Positions 7,750-16,295 of a stretch of DNA of 64,000 nucleotides are shown here, piece after piece. The notes below the pieces were generated by a model that made no database searches, was not told where the DNA came from, and saw only the letters and a list, made by a program, of their open reading frames with translations. A program made the position numbers and the translations under genes. Numbering within the stretch: the stretch's first letter is position 1; every line of letters starts with the position of its first letter. Origin of the DNA: Acidimicrobiales bacterium (GTDB lineage Bacteria; Actinomycetota; Acidimicrobiia; Acidimicrobiales; Aldehydirespiratoraceae); the NCBI GenBank assembly GCA_029263175.1, contig JAJCXZ010000049.1:62001-126000 (forward strand). The letters are read 5' to 3'.

Positions 7750-8939
7750 CCAACGCCGATCTCGACGAGATTCTGCGCGATGCGGTCGAATCTGGTGCTG
7801 TCCCGGGGGTGACCGCAGTGGTGGTCGATCGAGATGGCGTGCTCTACGAGGGAGGTTTCGGCGAGCGGTCTCTCGGCGACGGTGTCGAGATGACAGTCGA
7901 CACGGTCGGCGCCATCTTCTCGATGACGAAACCGATCACTGCTGCCGCGGCGATGCAGCTGGTCGAGCGTGGGCAGCTCGATCTCGACGCTCCCGCAGGG
8001 GAGGTCTGTGAGAACCTCGCCAACCCCGAGGTCCTCGAGGGTTTCGACGGGACCGGAGCTCCGATTCTCCGGCCGGCCCGAGCCACTGTCACCCTCCGGA
8101 ACCTGCTCACGCACACGTCTGGCTTCGTCTACGACCTCTGGAACGCTGACATGGCCAGATACCTCGCAGTGACCGGCACCCCGGCCCCCGGTACCTGTCA
8201 GAGGGCTGCGCTGTGCGTTCCGCTGATGGCTGAGCCCGAAGCCCGATGGGAATACGGGATCGGCCTCGACTGGGCCGGTCTGATGATCGAGCAGGTGTCG
8301 GGCATGACGCTCGGCGAGTACTTCGCGGAGAACCTCACCGGCCCGCTAGGAATGTTGGACACCGCGTTCGGCTCGACGACGCTGATGGACGAGCGAGCCG
8401 CGGCCGTGCATGCCCGCACACCGGCTGGCGGGCTGGTTCCGATCGAGCGATCCCAGCCCGACTCGCCTGAGTTCGAGCCCGGCGGCGCAGGTCTCCTCGG
8501 CACGATGCCTGACTATGCCCGGTTCCTTCGGATGATCCTCAACGATGGCGAGCTGGACGGTGTCCGAGTTCTGGCGCCCGACACCGTGGCCGCCATGGCC
8601 GAGAATCACATCGGCGACCTCCGGGTCCGCCCGTTGCCGACTCAAGCTCCGACGCGCAGCAACGACGCCGAGTTCTTCCCCGGCAGCCCGAAGAGCTGGG
8701 GCCTCTCGTTCCAGATCAACGAGGAACCGGTCTCGACCGGGCGCCCTGCGGGGACCCTCATGTGGGCGGGGTTGGCCAACTCCTACTTCTGGATCGACCG
8801 AGAGAACGGGATCGCCGGCTGCTACCTCAGCCAGATCCTTCCCTTCGTCGATCAGCCGACGCTCGACACCTACCTCGCCTTCGAGACGGCCGTCTACCTC
8901 CACCGCTCGCGGCTCGTCCGTGGCGGTCGGTTCGCCTAG
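7746..8939 (+). CDS. Serine beta-lactamase-like hydrolase (family VIII esterase type)
   Basis: 397 residues, no signal peptide. The nucleophile motif is S59-M-T-K62 (SMTKP), with a candidate second motif tyrosine at Y170 in WEYGIGLD. LLTHTSGF (120s) and FEPGGAGLLGTMPDYARFL are typical of the family C beta-lactamase/esterase EstB group. Cytoplasmic members mostly hydrolyse small esters. The GTG start overlaps the stop of the CMD gene by 4 bp. The stop shares CTAG with the convergent GGDEF-EAL gene. The true substrate is unknown; antibiotic resistance is unlikely because the protein is not exported. Confidence 0.85.
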   Translation: MTNADLDEILRDAVESGAVPGVTAVVVDRDGVLYEGGFGERSLGDGVEMTVDTVGAIFSMTKPITAAAAMQLVERGQLDLDAPAGEVCENLANPEVLEGFDGTGAPILRPARATVTLRNLLTHTSGFVYDLWNADMARYLAVTGTPAPGTCQRAALCVPLMAEPEARWEYGIGLDWAGLMIEQVSGMTLGEYFAENLTGPLGMLDTAFGSTTLMDERAAAVHARTPAGGLVPIERSQPDSPEFEPGGAGLLGTMPDYARFLRMILNDGELDGVRVLAPDTVAAMAENHIGDLRVRPLPTQAPTRSNDAEFFPGSPKSWGLSFQINEEPVSTGRPAGTLMWAGLANSYFWIDRENGIAGCYLSQILPFVDQPTLDTYLAFETAVYLHRSRLVRGGRFA

Positions 8940-10825
8940 CTGTGCCCCAGCACCGCGCTGGCGGGCGAAAACACTGCTTTCGAGGACAGTGCGTTCATGA
9001 CATCGGCGAGTGGTTCGGGTCGGTGGAACAGGAATCCTTGTCCGAATCGGTAGCCCGCAGCTCGCATTGCGGTGAGTTGCTCGACGGTCTCGATGCCTTC
9101 GACGACCGTGACCATGCCCGATCCACCGGCCATGGCCGCGATCGCAGAAGCGAGTTCGGCCGTGCCGGGTCGGTCAAGCGCCTGCGTGATCACGCGATCG
9201 ACCTTCACGTGAGTGAATGGAACCTCCAACAGCTGCTCCATCGACGAGTAGCCCGTTCCGAAATCGTCCATTGCCAAGCCGATCCCGAGCGTGCGGAGCT
9301 GATGAGCCGTCTCCTGCCAGATCGGGGAGGACGGAAGGTGCTGAGATTCCGTGATTTCGAGGACGAGACGCTCCGGAGCCACATTGTGGCGCCCGAGGAG
9401 GGCAAGAATCTCGGCGGGCAACCGCCGATGGTAGAGGTGGCGGGCTGAGACATTCACCGCGATGAAAGTCTGACGGTTTCGCAGCTGAGGGCTGGCGAGT
9501 GCCTCGATGGCATTCGTGATCATGACAAGGCCGAGGGTCGGCCCGCGACCCTGATCTTCGATCACGGGAATGAACGTCCCCGGCATGATCAGGCTGCCGT
9601 CGGCCTGCTCCCAGCGGGCCAGGAGTTCCAAGCCAACGGTCTCGTTGGTTTCGAGATCGACCACCGTCTGCGCCCACGGAACGATCTCGCCGGCCTCGAG
9701 AGCGGCGCCGGCGCGGCCGCCGAGTTTCACCTTGGAATCCTCGAGCGCGCGGAGCTCGTCGGACATCACCATTACCTGATGCTTGCCGAGCCGCTTTGCG
9801 AACCGGAGCGCCGCAGCAGCCTCGCGGAACAGATCACTCTCCACGTTTGGCCCGCCGGCGGGTAGAGAGGTGAGGCCAACGCTCAACGATTGCGCGATCT
9901 CGAGGTCCGCGTGCTCGGGGAGATGGATCGACGCCTCGATGAGGTGGTCGAAGTCGAACGCTTCGGGTCCGATGGCCACGAATTCGTCGCCGCCGAAGCG
10001 AGCGACGGTCCAACCGGAGGGCATCTTCTCGCGCAGGAGTTGACCCACGGCCTGGAGGGCGGCGTCTCCCACCGAGTAGCCGTGGTTGTCGTTCAGGTGC
10101 TTGAAGTCGTCGATGTCGATGAAGGCGCAATAGATGGTCTCGACACCTTCTCCGACCAACTTGTCGACGGCCTCGGCGGCAGCCACTCTGGTCGACAGTC
10201 CGGTGAGTGCATCGATCCTGGTTCGGGTGTCGCTTTCGATGCGTTTCTCGATGAGTTCATCGGACACCTTCGACCAGGCCGATGAGGCTGCCACGAAGCT
10301 GGCGCCGGCAACGACGACCGCTCCCATCGGGACCAGTTGGAGCTCGTTGCCGAAGGCAAGCAGGTAGCTGCCGCCATATGTCAGAACCATGTAGTCGAGA
10401 GAAGGGGCGTCGCTCTGGGTCAGGTAGAGGAGGTCGGTGCCGATTGCGAAGACCACGACAAAGACCAGGACCCACGCAACAGTGCCGTTGCCGACCGACC
10501 CCATCACCAACCATGGGAGCGAGGCCCAAACCGTGGTCGACACCCAGCCCCAACGATTTCGAAGCTTCTCGTTGTCGCGGCTGGTCTCGGGGAACATTCG
10601 GGAGATGAGTTCCCAGCTGTACGAGGTGATCGCGATCACCACGCCCCACGCGATGAGGAGCGCATGACTTGTATGGCTCCAGAGGACGATTGGTACGCCG
10701 ACGGCGACCGCGATGTCTCCGACCGCAACCAGATTGCCGACAAGACTGCGATGACTGGAAAACAGCTCGCGGTGTGCGGCATCGGTCGCGTCGTCGCGGT
10801 GGTGACGTAGCTGGTTCTCGGCCAT
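8936..10825 (-). CDS. Membrane-bound GGDEF-EAL cyclic-di-GMP enzyme
   Basis: 629 residues. The N-terminus (about 27-185) has six hydrophobic segments. The GGDEF domain (about 200-360) carries an intact GGDEF at 278-282 with DIDDFKHLND upstream; no RxxD inhibitory site precedes it. The EAL domain (about 370-620) has ELLARW at 400-405 in place of EAL, but keeps AVNVSA, LEITES, MDDFGTGYSS, KVDR, VEGIET and GQGF, so the metal and catalytic residues are present. Both synthesis and hydrolysis of c-di-GMP are therefore possible. It is divergent from the acyl-CoA dehydrogenase at 10925, with 99 bp between the starts. Confidence 0.9.
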   Translation of the reverse strand: MAENQLRHHRDDATDAAHRELFSSHRSLVGNLVAVGDIAVAVGVPIVLWSHTSHALLIAWGVVIAITSYSWELISRMFPETSRDNEKLRNRWGWVSTTVWASLPWLVMGSVGNGTVAWVLVFVVVFAIGTDLLYLTQSDAPSLDYMVLTYGGSYLLAFGNELQLVPMGAVVVAGASFVAASSAWSKVSDELIEKRIESDTRTRIDALTGLSTRVAAAEAVDKLVGEGVETIYCAFIDIDDFKHLNDNHGYSVGDAALQAVGQLLREKMPSGWTVARFGGDEFVAIGPEAFDFDHLIEASIHLPEHADLEIAQSLSVGLTSLPAGGPNVESDLFREAAAALRFAKRLGKHQVMVMSDELRALEDSKVKLGGRAGAALEAGEIVPWAQTVVDLETNETVGLELLARWEQADGSLIMPGTFIPVIEDQGRGPTLGLVMITNAIEALASPQLRNRQTFIAVNVSARHLYHRRLPAEILALLGRHNVAPERLVLEITESQHLPSSPIWQETAHQLRTLGIGLAMDDFGTGYSSMEQLLEVPFTHVKVDRVITQALDRPGTAELASAIAAMAGGSGMVTVVEGIETVEQLTAMRAAGYRFGQGFLFHRPEPLADVMNALSSKAVFSPASAVLGHS

Positions 10826-10889
10826 TGCTCAATCCATCGGCAGAGAACGCGGCGGATATGAGGTGTGTTCTGCTCCGGCCGGGGGTGGT

Positions 10890-10895
10890 TTGACA
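10890..10895 (+). promoter_or_regulatory. TTGACA box 35 nt upstream of an acyl-CoA dehydrogenase
   Basis: A perfect TTGACA followed by CCCG starts exactly 35 nt before the ATG at 10925. The paralogous dehydrogenase at 56093 has TTGACATCCG at the same distance. It may be a -35 box (no clear -10 is visible) or a regulator half-site. A GGAG lies 8-9 nt before the ATG here. Confidence 0.35.
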
Positions 10896-10924
10896 CCCGC
10901 CGTTGGCGGATGGAGAGTGCAGCC

Positions 10925-12181
10925 ATGGACCTGACCTACCCGCCGGAAGCCGACACGTTCCGGGAGAAAGTGCGGGCGTTCCTCGACGAACACCTACCGG
11001 CGAACTGGATCGGTGTGGGTGCGTTGGCACCCGATGATCGCCAGGCCTTCGTGGCGCAATGGCGAGCAACATTGGCCGATGCCAGACTTCTCGCCCCGCA
11101 CTGGCCGGTCGAGTACGACGGCTCCGGTCTCACGCATCTCGAACACGTCGTGCTCAACGAGGAGTTCATCAAGCGGGGTGTGCCGTCGATGGGCGCCAAT
11201 GATGGTTTCAGCATCAGCATGGTCGGCAACACGATCGTGCACTGGGGAACCGATGAGCAAAAGAAGCACTATCTCCCCCGGATCCTCGATGGCACGGATG
11301 TCTGGTGCCAGGGCTACAGCGAGCCGAATGCCGGTTCAGACCTCGCCAACCTCGGACTCCGGGCGGTGCGCGACGGCGACGAATGGGTCATCAATGGTCA
11401 GAAGACATGGACGTCGGAGGCCACGACCGCCAACATGATCTTTGCGTTGTGCCGCACCGATCCGGATGTGCCGAAGCACAAGGGCATTTCCTTCCTTCTC
11501 GTGTCGATGGACCAGCCCGGCGTCGAGGTTCGACCGATCCTCGACATGGGCGGCCACGCCCACGTGAACGAGGTGTTCTTCGAAGACGCCCGTTCGCCGG
11601 TGGAGAGTGTGCTGGGTGAGACGAACGGCGGGTGGGCGGTGGCCAACACCCTCCTCGGCTTCGAGCGAGGCGTACGCGGCACCGTGCTGTGGCAGCCGTT
11701 CCGCGAGGAGCTCGACAACTTCATCGAGCTCGCCCGTGAGCGCGGGAAGCTCGACGACCCCATCGTGCGCCAGGAGATCGCCAGGTTCCACACCAACGTC
11801 GAGGTCATGCGGTTCCTGGGCTATCAGACGCTCACCAAGCTCCTCACCGGTGCTCCTCCGGGGCCGGAGTCCTCGGTGACCAAGTTGTGGTGGAGCCAGC
11901 ACCATCGTGAGATCACCGAAGCCGCGCTCCGTCTGGTTGGTCCCGCTGGTCAGGTCGACTACGGCGAAGACACGCGCACTGGCATCGGTGCGTCAGCCCC
12001 GGGGACACCAAACACGGTTGCCAATTGGATAAACAGCTTCTTTGTCGCTCGCGCCGGCACGATCTACGCCGGCAGCACGGAAGTGCAAAAGAGCATCCTC
12101 GGCGAGCGGATGCTCGGACTACCCAAGGAGCCCCGATCCGACTCCGGCTCATGGCGCGAGACGCAGACGAGCCAGAGTTGA
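10925..12181 (+). CDS. Acyl-CoA dehydrogenase (FadE-type)
   Basis: 418 residues with the complete acyl-CoA dehydrogenase fold. The N-terminal helical domain is followed by the FAD/substrate segment WCQGYSEPNAGSDLANL, then INGQKTWTSEA, and a C-terminal AGTIYAGSTEVQKSILGER segment. Such enzymes form the alpha,beta-double bond of acyl-CoAs using FAD. It is strikingly similar to the dehydrogenase at 56093, including EFIKRGVPSMGANDGFSIS versus EFAKRGVPTSGINDGFSIG. The two are paralogues. ATG 10925 is chosen over an upstream in-frame ATG at 10910 because GGAGAG sits between them. It ends 2 bp before the convergent CoA ligase. Confidence 0.9.
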   Translation: MDLTYPPEADTFREKVRAFLDEHLPANWIGVGALAPDDRQAFVAQWRATLADARLLAPHWPVEYDGSGLTHLEHVVLNEEFIKRGVPSMGANDGFSISMVGNTIVHWGTDEQKKHYLPRILDGTDVWCQGYSEPNAGSDLANLGLRAVRDGDEWVINGQKTWTSEATTANMIFALCRTDPDVPKHKGISFLLVSMDQPGVEVRPILDMGGHAHVNEVFFEDARSPVESVLGETNGGWAVANTLLGFERGVRGTVLWQPFREELDNFIELARERGKLDDPIVRQEIARFHTNVEVMRFLGYQTLTKLLTGAPPGPESSVTKLWWSQHHREITEAALRLVGPAGQVDYGEDTRTGIGASAPGTPNTVANWINSFFVARAGTIYAGSTEVQKSILGERMLGLPKEPRSDSGSWRETQTSQS

Positions 12182-12183
12182 CG

Positions 12184-13719
12184 TCAGTTCCAGTACGGCG
12201 CGCGTAGGTCCGCCTTACGGAGCTTTCCGGTTGGAAGGCGGGGAAGCGCATCCGAGAAGTCCACCGACCGGGGGCACTTGAAGCTCGACAGCCGGTCCCG
12301 GCTGAACGAGATGATGTCAGCGGCGAGGTCATCCGATGGTTCGAAGCCGGGTTGCAGCTCGACCGCCGCCTTGACTTCTTCGCCGAGATCCGGGTGCGGG
12401 ATTCCGAACACTGCGGCATCGAGAATCGCGGGGTGGGCGATGAGCACGTCCTCGGTCTCGCGGGGATAGATGTTGATCCCGCCGGAAATGATCATGAACG
12501 ACTTGCGGTCGGTGAGGAAGAGGTAACCGTCTTCATCGACATGGCCCACGTCGCCGTATGTGGCGTAGCCCTGCGGTGACATCGCCCCGGCCGTCTTCTC
12601 CGCGTCACCCTTGTACTCGAACGTGGTGATCGGATTGAAGTGGATCAGCCCGGACTCGCCCGGCGGGAGCTCGTTGTTGTCCTCATCGAGAATGAAGATG
12701 ACAGCCGGGTCCGCTCTCCCCACCGAGCCCGGATGCGCCAGCCACTCCTCGGGCCCGATTGCGGTGCGGCCAAAGCCTTCACTCCCGGCGTAGTACTCGT
12801 AGAGGATCGGCCCCCACCAGTCCATCATCTCGTGTTTGACGGCCGGCGGGCATGGAGCCGCCGCGTGGATGGCGACTCTGTGTGAAGAGAGGTCGTATGC
12901 CGACTTCACGTCCTGGGGGAGGTGGAGTAGACGGATGAACATGGTCGGCACCCACTGGCTGTGGGTGATCTGGAAGCGTTCGATTGCCGCGAGCGCCGTC
13001 GTCGGTTGAAAACGATCGAGCACGACCACCGTGCCGCCGAACATCTGAATCCGCAGGCCGTAGGCCAGGGGCGCAGCGTGATAGAGCGGGGCAGGGGAGA
13101 GGTAGACCGTCTCCTCATCGAACCCCCAGACATTGCGCTTCTCGATGAGCGACTCGCCCGGCGGCATCTTCCAGGTCGGCACCGCGGCGAGCTCCCGGAG
13201 CACTCCCTTCGGCCGACCGGTTGTGCCCGACGAGTAGAACATGATCGAGCCTTCGGACTCGTCGTCGAGAGGTGTGGCCGGCTGGCCGGCCACAAGAGTG
13301 TCGTAGTCCTCCCAGCCGCTGGACATCGCGTCGTCGGTGACTCCGTCCATCATCAACCGGCGCCTGATCAGCGGTGCGTTGATCGGCACGGAGTGTTCGG
13401 CCACCCCGGCGCTGCTGATCAACACACGGGCACCACAGTCTTCGACGATGTATGCGGCTTCGTCGATGGTCAGGTGCCAGTTGATCGGGGTGACGTACAG
13501 GCCTGACCGCATTGCAGCCCATACGACCTCGTAGTAGTGCCGGTGGTTCTCGAGCAGAACGGCGATGCCGTCACCGCGCCGTAAGCCGGTCTCGCGGAGG
13601 AGGTGAGCGAGTCGGTTGGAGCCGGCATCGAGCTCCGCGTGGGTGATGACCGCACCGGACTCGGCCATCACGACAGCGGCCTCGTTCGGGCGTAGCGCGC
13701 CCCACTTGCCTGGATACAT
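12184..13719 (-). CDS. AMP-dependent acyl-CoA synthetase (ANL superfamily)
   Basis: 511 residues. Adenylation motifs are visible: MFYSSGTTGRPKGV (P-loop), YEYYAGSEG, YATYGDVGHVDEDGYLFLTD and the C-terminal catalytic-lysine segment LPTGKLRKADLR. It activates a carboxylic acid to its CoA thioester through an acyl-AMP. The start ATG at 13719 is 22 bp downstream of the selenoprotein stop, so the two form one operon read from the selenoprotein promoter. The open frame extends much further upstream, but that part is an out-of-frame shadow of the selenoprotein gene. Confidence 0.9.
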   Translation of the reverse strand: MYPGKWGALRPNEAAVVMAESGAVITHAELDAGSNRLAHLLRETGLRRGDGIAVLLENHRHYYEVVWAAMRSGLYVTPINWHLTIDEAAYIVEDCGARVLISSAGVAEHSVPINAPLIRRRLMMDGVTDDAMSSGWEDYDTLVAGQPATPLDDESEGSIMFYSSGTTGRPKGVLRELAAVPTWKMPPGESLIEKRNVWGFDEETVYLSPAPLYHAAPLAYGLRIQMFGGTVVVLDRFQPTTALAAIERFQITHSQWVPTMFIRLLHLPQDVKSAYDLSSHRVAIHAAAPCPPAVKHEMMDWWGPILYEYYAGSEGFGRTAIGPEEWLAHPGSVGRADPAVIFILDEDNNELPPGESGLIHFNPITTFEYKGDAEKTAGAMSPQGYATYGDVGHVDEDGYLFLTDRKSFMIISGGINIYPRETEDVLIAHPAILDAAVFGIPHPDLGEEVKAAVELQPGFEPSDDLAADIISFSRDRLSSFKCPRSVDFSDALPRLPTGKLRKADLRAPYWN

Positions 13720-13741
13720 GGTGTCCCCTTGGCCCGTCCGA

Positions 13742-14650
13742 CTAGTCGGCTCGAGCGCGCCCGTCGGTCTTTGCTGCCTGCTGTTCTGCCCTTCGTGTCG
13801 CCCCGGCGGCCGCGAGTTCGACTCGGTTCGTGTCATCCACGACCATGTAGTTGGCGCGCCACTCGTCGCTGCCCCAGCCGTAAGGGGCCTGGACGGTCGA
13901 GCGCGGAGCGTGGGCCCGCTCGAGGACATCGAGCGCGAGCGAACAGAGTTCCTGCTGCATGCCGAGGTCGCCGGGCTTCCCCATGGGGTTGCCGAGCGGG
14001 AAATCGACGAAAAGGAACCGGGGAACGCCGGCCTCTTCCACGATGTCACGGGCGGAGCCGACGACAATCGTAGCGATTCCGTTGGCTTCGAGATGGCGGG
14101 CGACCAGTCCGACCGACTGGTGACAGACCGGTCAAAGGGGGATGAGAATGACGGCGTCGACGCCGTCCCCGCGCGCCATCTCGAGCACGGCCGGCGCGTC
14201 GACCTCGCGGGTGCGGCGCTGGCTGTAGTCGGTGGGAACGCCATAGATTCGCGGAGAGACGGAGCCGATTCGCCCGGTCTCGGCTGCCGCCATGAGTTGG
14301 GCGATCGGGAGGAACGAGCCGAGATCGTCTGTGTGAGTCGCGTCCTTGTCCCATGACAGGTCCTCGGTGAACATTCGATCAGGGAGGTCGGCGACCGGCA
14401 GCGCGTAGGGCGCCTTGACCCTTCCGCCTGCCCACACATGGGGGCGATCGTCGAAGTACGGGAACGTCGTGGTGACGATGCCGACCCGGGTCTGCCCTAG
14501 AGGCTTCGACAACGGGGTGAAGGGTGTCTCGTCGTTGTGGGCCCAGCGATACGGGGCTCCGTAGCCGTGGGCGGCGTAGTACTCCCGACTCTTGTCGATA
14601 TAGCTGACATGGGACCGGTGAGCGATCCCCCTCTTCACGTTCTCGCTCAT
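13742..14650 (-). CDS. Selenoprotein: GrdB/PrdB-like family protein with in-frame UGA (Sec173)
   Basis: 302 residues if the in-frame TGA at 14132-14134 is read as selenocysteine. The part before (172 aa, ending AVILIPL) and the part after (PVCHQSVGLVARHLE...) are in the same frame with no intervening start needed. Together they resemble the glycine/sarcosine/betaine/D-proline reductase selenoprotein B family: the junction LIPL-U-PVCHQSVGL, then the VPRFLFVDFPLGNPMGKPGD block. Sec173 and Cys176 make a UxxC redox pair. A SECIS-type hairpin follows the UGA. Classic members reduce amino-acid C-N bonds in anaerobes; the substrate here is unknown, and the downstream CoA ligase hints at a carboxylic acid product. 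ATG 14650 is supported by TAAGGT 6 nt upstream. Confidence 0.85.
14103..14121 (-). promoter_or_regulatory. Bacterial SECIS hairpin downstream of the UGA codon
   Basis: On the mRNA (minus) strand, ACCAGUC pairs perfectly with GACUGGU around the loop GGUCG. Counting from the base after UGA, the stem starts at nucleotide 11 and the loop at 18. Bacterial SECIS elements need an apical loop with a leading G (often GGU) about 16-37 nt after UGA. From memory, the E. coli fdhF element has a similar spacing and a GGUC loop. The hairpin is inside coding sequence, as expected for SelB recruitment. Confidence 0.8.
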
Positions 14651-14656
14651 ACAGAG

Positions 14657-14662
14657 ACCTTA
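14657..14662 (-). promoter_or_regulatory. Leaderless-type -10 element TAAGGT before the selenoprotein gene
   Basis: On the minus strand TAAGGT is followed by 6 nt and then the ATG at 14650. It is one of eleven equivalent elements in the window. The 64-bp gap to the divergent CoA ligase at 14715 holds both promoters. Confidence 0.45.
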
Positions 14663-14714
14663 GGTACCCGCTCGCCATCGTTGCTAACTTCACTTCGACT
14701 CTCAAGGAGACGCC

Positions 14715-16295
14715 GTGTCGACAACCAACTCTCGCCCCGCCGGCCATGGTCCTGTTCCGGCCTACGACTGGATCTCTCACCACGCCGACCATCGGCCTGA
14801 CAACCAGGCCGTCCGTGATCTCGGCAGCGGCAACACCTTCACCTATGCGGAGCTCGACCGCCGGATCGATGCGATGGCCGCGTACATGGCGTCACTCGGG
14901 ATCGTACGAGGTGACCGAGTGGCGGTATTGGCTCACAACGGCGTCGAGTTCTTCGACGTTCAGTTCGCATGCGGGCGCCTCGGCGCAATCTCGGTGCTGC
15001 TCAACTGGCGCCTGACGGTGCCCGAGTTGGAGTACATCCTCAACGACAGTTCGCCGAAACTGTTGGTCCACGACGTGGAGTTCGCCCATGCGGGCGGCGA
15101 GCTTCAGCAGTTGTGCTCCATCGCTGCGCTCCTCGAGATCGAGGGCGGAAATGCGGAGAGCGACTACGAGCAGAAGATCTCTGAGTTCGACGGTCAGGAC
15201 GGAGGCCGTGCCGAACTGACCCACGACGACGTCGTCACGATCATGTACACGTCGGGCACAACCGGGTTGCCGAAGGGGGCGATGATCACCCACGGCATGA
15301 ACTTCTGGAACTGCGTCAACCTCGGCATCCCTGCCGGACTCGGTTTCGACACCGTGCATCTCAACGTCCTGCCCCTGTTCCACACAGGTGGGCTCAACTG
15401 CTACAGCAACCCAGTGCTCCACGCCGGCGGAACCGTCGTCCTGCTCAAGGGATTCGATCCGGGTGAAGCGCTGCGGGTGCTCGGCGACCCGGCGCAGGGC
15501 ATCACCCACTTTTTTGCCGTGCCCGCGCCGTATCAGTTCATGATGCAACACCCCGACTTTGCCGAGACCGACCTCTCGCGGCTGCGCGCTGCCGGAGTGG
15601 GCGGCGCGCCGTGCGCACTCTCGATCATGGAGGCATGGACCGACAAGGGGGTTCCGCTGACGCAGGGGTTCGGGATGACCGAGACCAGCCCCGCGTGCAT
15701 CTTCCTCGACCCCGGTGATTCGCTTCGCAAGATCGGTTCCACCGGCAAGCCGCTTCTGCACACCGAAGCCAGGATCGTGAACGAGGCCGGCGACGATTGT
15801 GCAGCCGAAGAAGTCGGCGAGCTGTGGGTCGCGGGCCCGAACATCACGCCCGGCTACTGGAACCGACCGGACGCCACCGCCGACGCCTTCGAAGGCCGCT
15901 GGCTCAAGACCGGCGACGCTGCTCGCATGGACGAGGAAGGATTCATGTACATCGTCGATCGATGGAAGGACATGTACATCTCCGGTGGTGAGAACGTCTA
16001 CCCCGCCGAGGTCGAGAACGTGCTGTACCAGCTGCCCGAGATCGCCGAGGCCGCGGTCATCGGTATCCCCGACGACCGGTGGGGTGAGGTCGGGCTGGCC
16101 GTGCTGGCGCTCAAGCCCGGTGATTCGATCGAGCGAACGGCAGTCCAGGAGCACTGTGCCGGCCGATTGGCCAGGTTCAAGGTGCCGAGCGACATCGCCA
16201 TCGTCGACCTTCTGCCTCGAAACGCCACCGGCAAGGTGCTGAAGCGCGACCTGCGCGAGCAGTTCGTGGGCGTCGAGGCCCCCAAGATCTCCTAG
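14715..16295 (+). CDS. Long-chain-type acyl-CoA synthetase (FadD-like, ANL superfamily)
   Basis: 526 residues with IMYTSGTTGLPKGAMITHG (P-loop), GFGMTETSPA, WLKTGDAARMDEEGFMYIVDR, MYISGGENVYPAEVEN and the catalytic-lysine motif NATGKVLKRDL. These are the FadD-like long/medium-chain acyl-CoA ligase features. The start is GTG at 14715 with AAGGAGA 5 nt upstream, so this one is translated from a leader rather than leaderless. It is divergent from the selenoprotein operon, whose own ligase is only moderately similar, so they are unlikely to be recent duplicates. The stop shares CTAG with the convergent amidotransferase gene. Confidence 0.9.
   Translation: MSTTNSRPAGHGPVPAYDWISHHADHRPDNQAVRDLGSGNTFTYAELDRRIDAMAAYMASLGIVRGDRVAVLAHNGVEFFDVQFACGRLGAISVLLNWRLTVPELEYILNDSSPKLLVHDVEFAHAGGELQQLCSIAALLEIEGGNAESDYEQKISEFDGQDGGRAELTHDDVVTIMYTSGTTGLPKGAMITHGMNFWNCVNLGIPAGLGFDTVHLNVLPLFHTGGLNCYSNPVLHAGGTVVLLKGFDPGEALRVLGDPAQGITHFFAVPAPYQFMMQHPDFAETDLSRLRAAGVGGAPCALSIMEAWTDKGVPLTQGFGMTETSPACIFLDPGDSLRKIGSTGKPLLHTEARIVNEAGDDCAAEEVGELWVAGPNITPGYWNRPDATADAFEGRWLKTGDAARMDEEGFMYIVDRWKDMYISGGENVYPAEVENVLYQLPEIAEAAVIGIPDDRWGEVGLAVLALKPGDSIERTAVQEHCAGRLARFKVPSDIAIVDLLPRNATGKVLKRDLREQFVGVEAPKIS

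Noticed and set aside
12184-14439. A 751-codon minus-strand open frame running from the CoA ligase far into the selenoprotein region
   Set aside because: The part above 13719 is in a different frame from the selenoprotein and has no family match; the ligase starts at 13719 (MYPGKWGAL). The real gene above it is the UGA-containing one.
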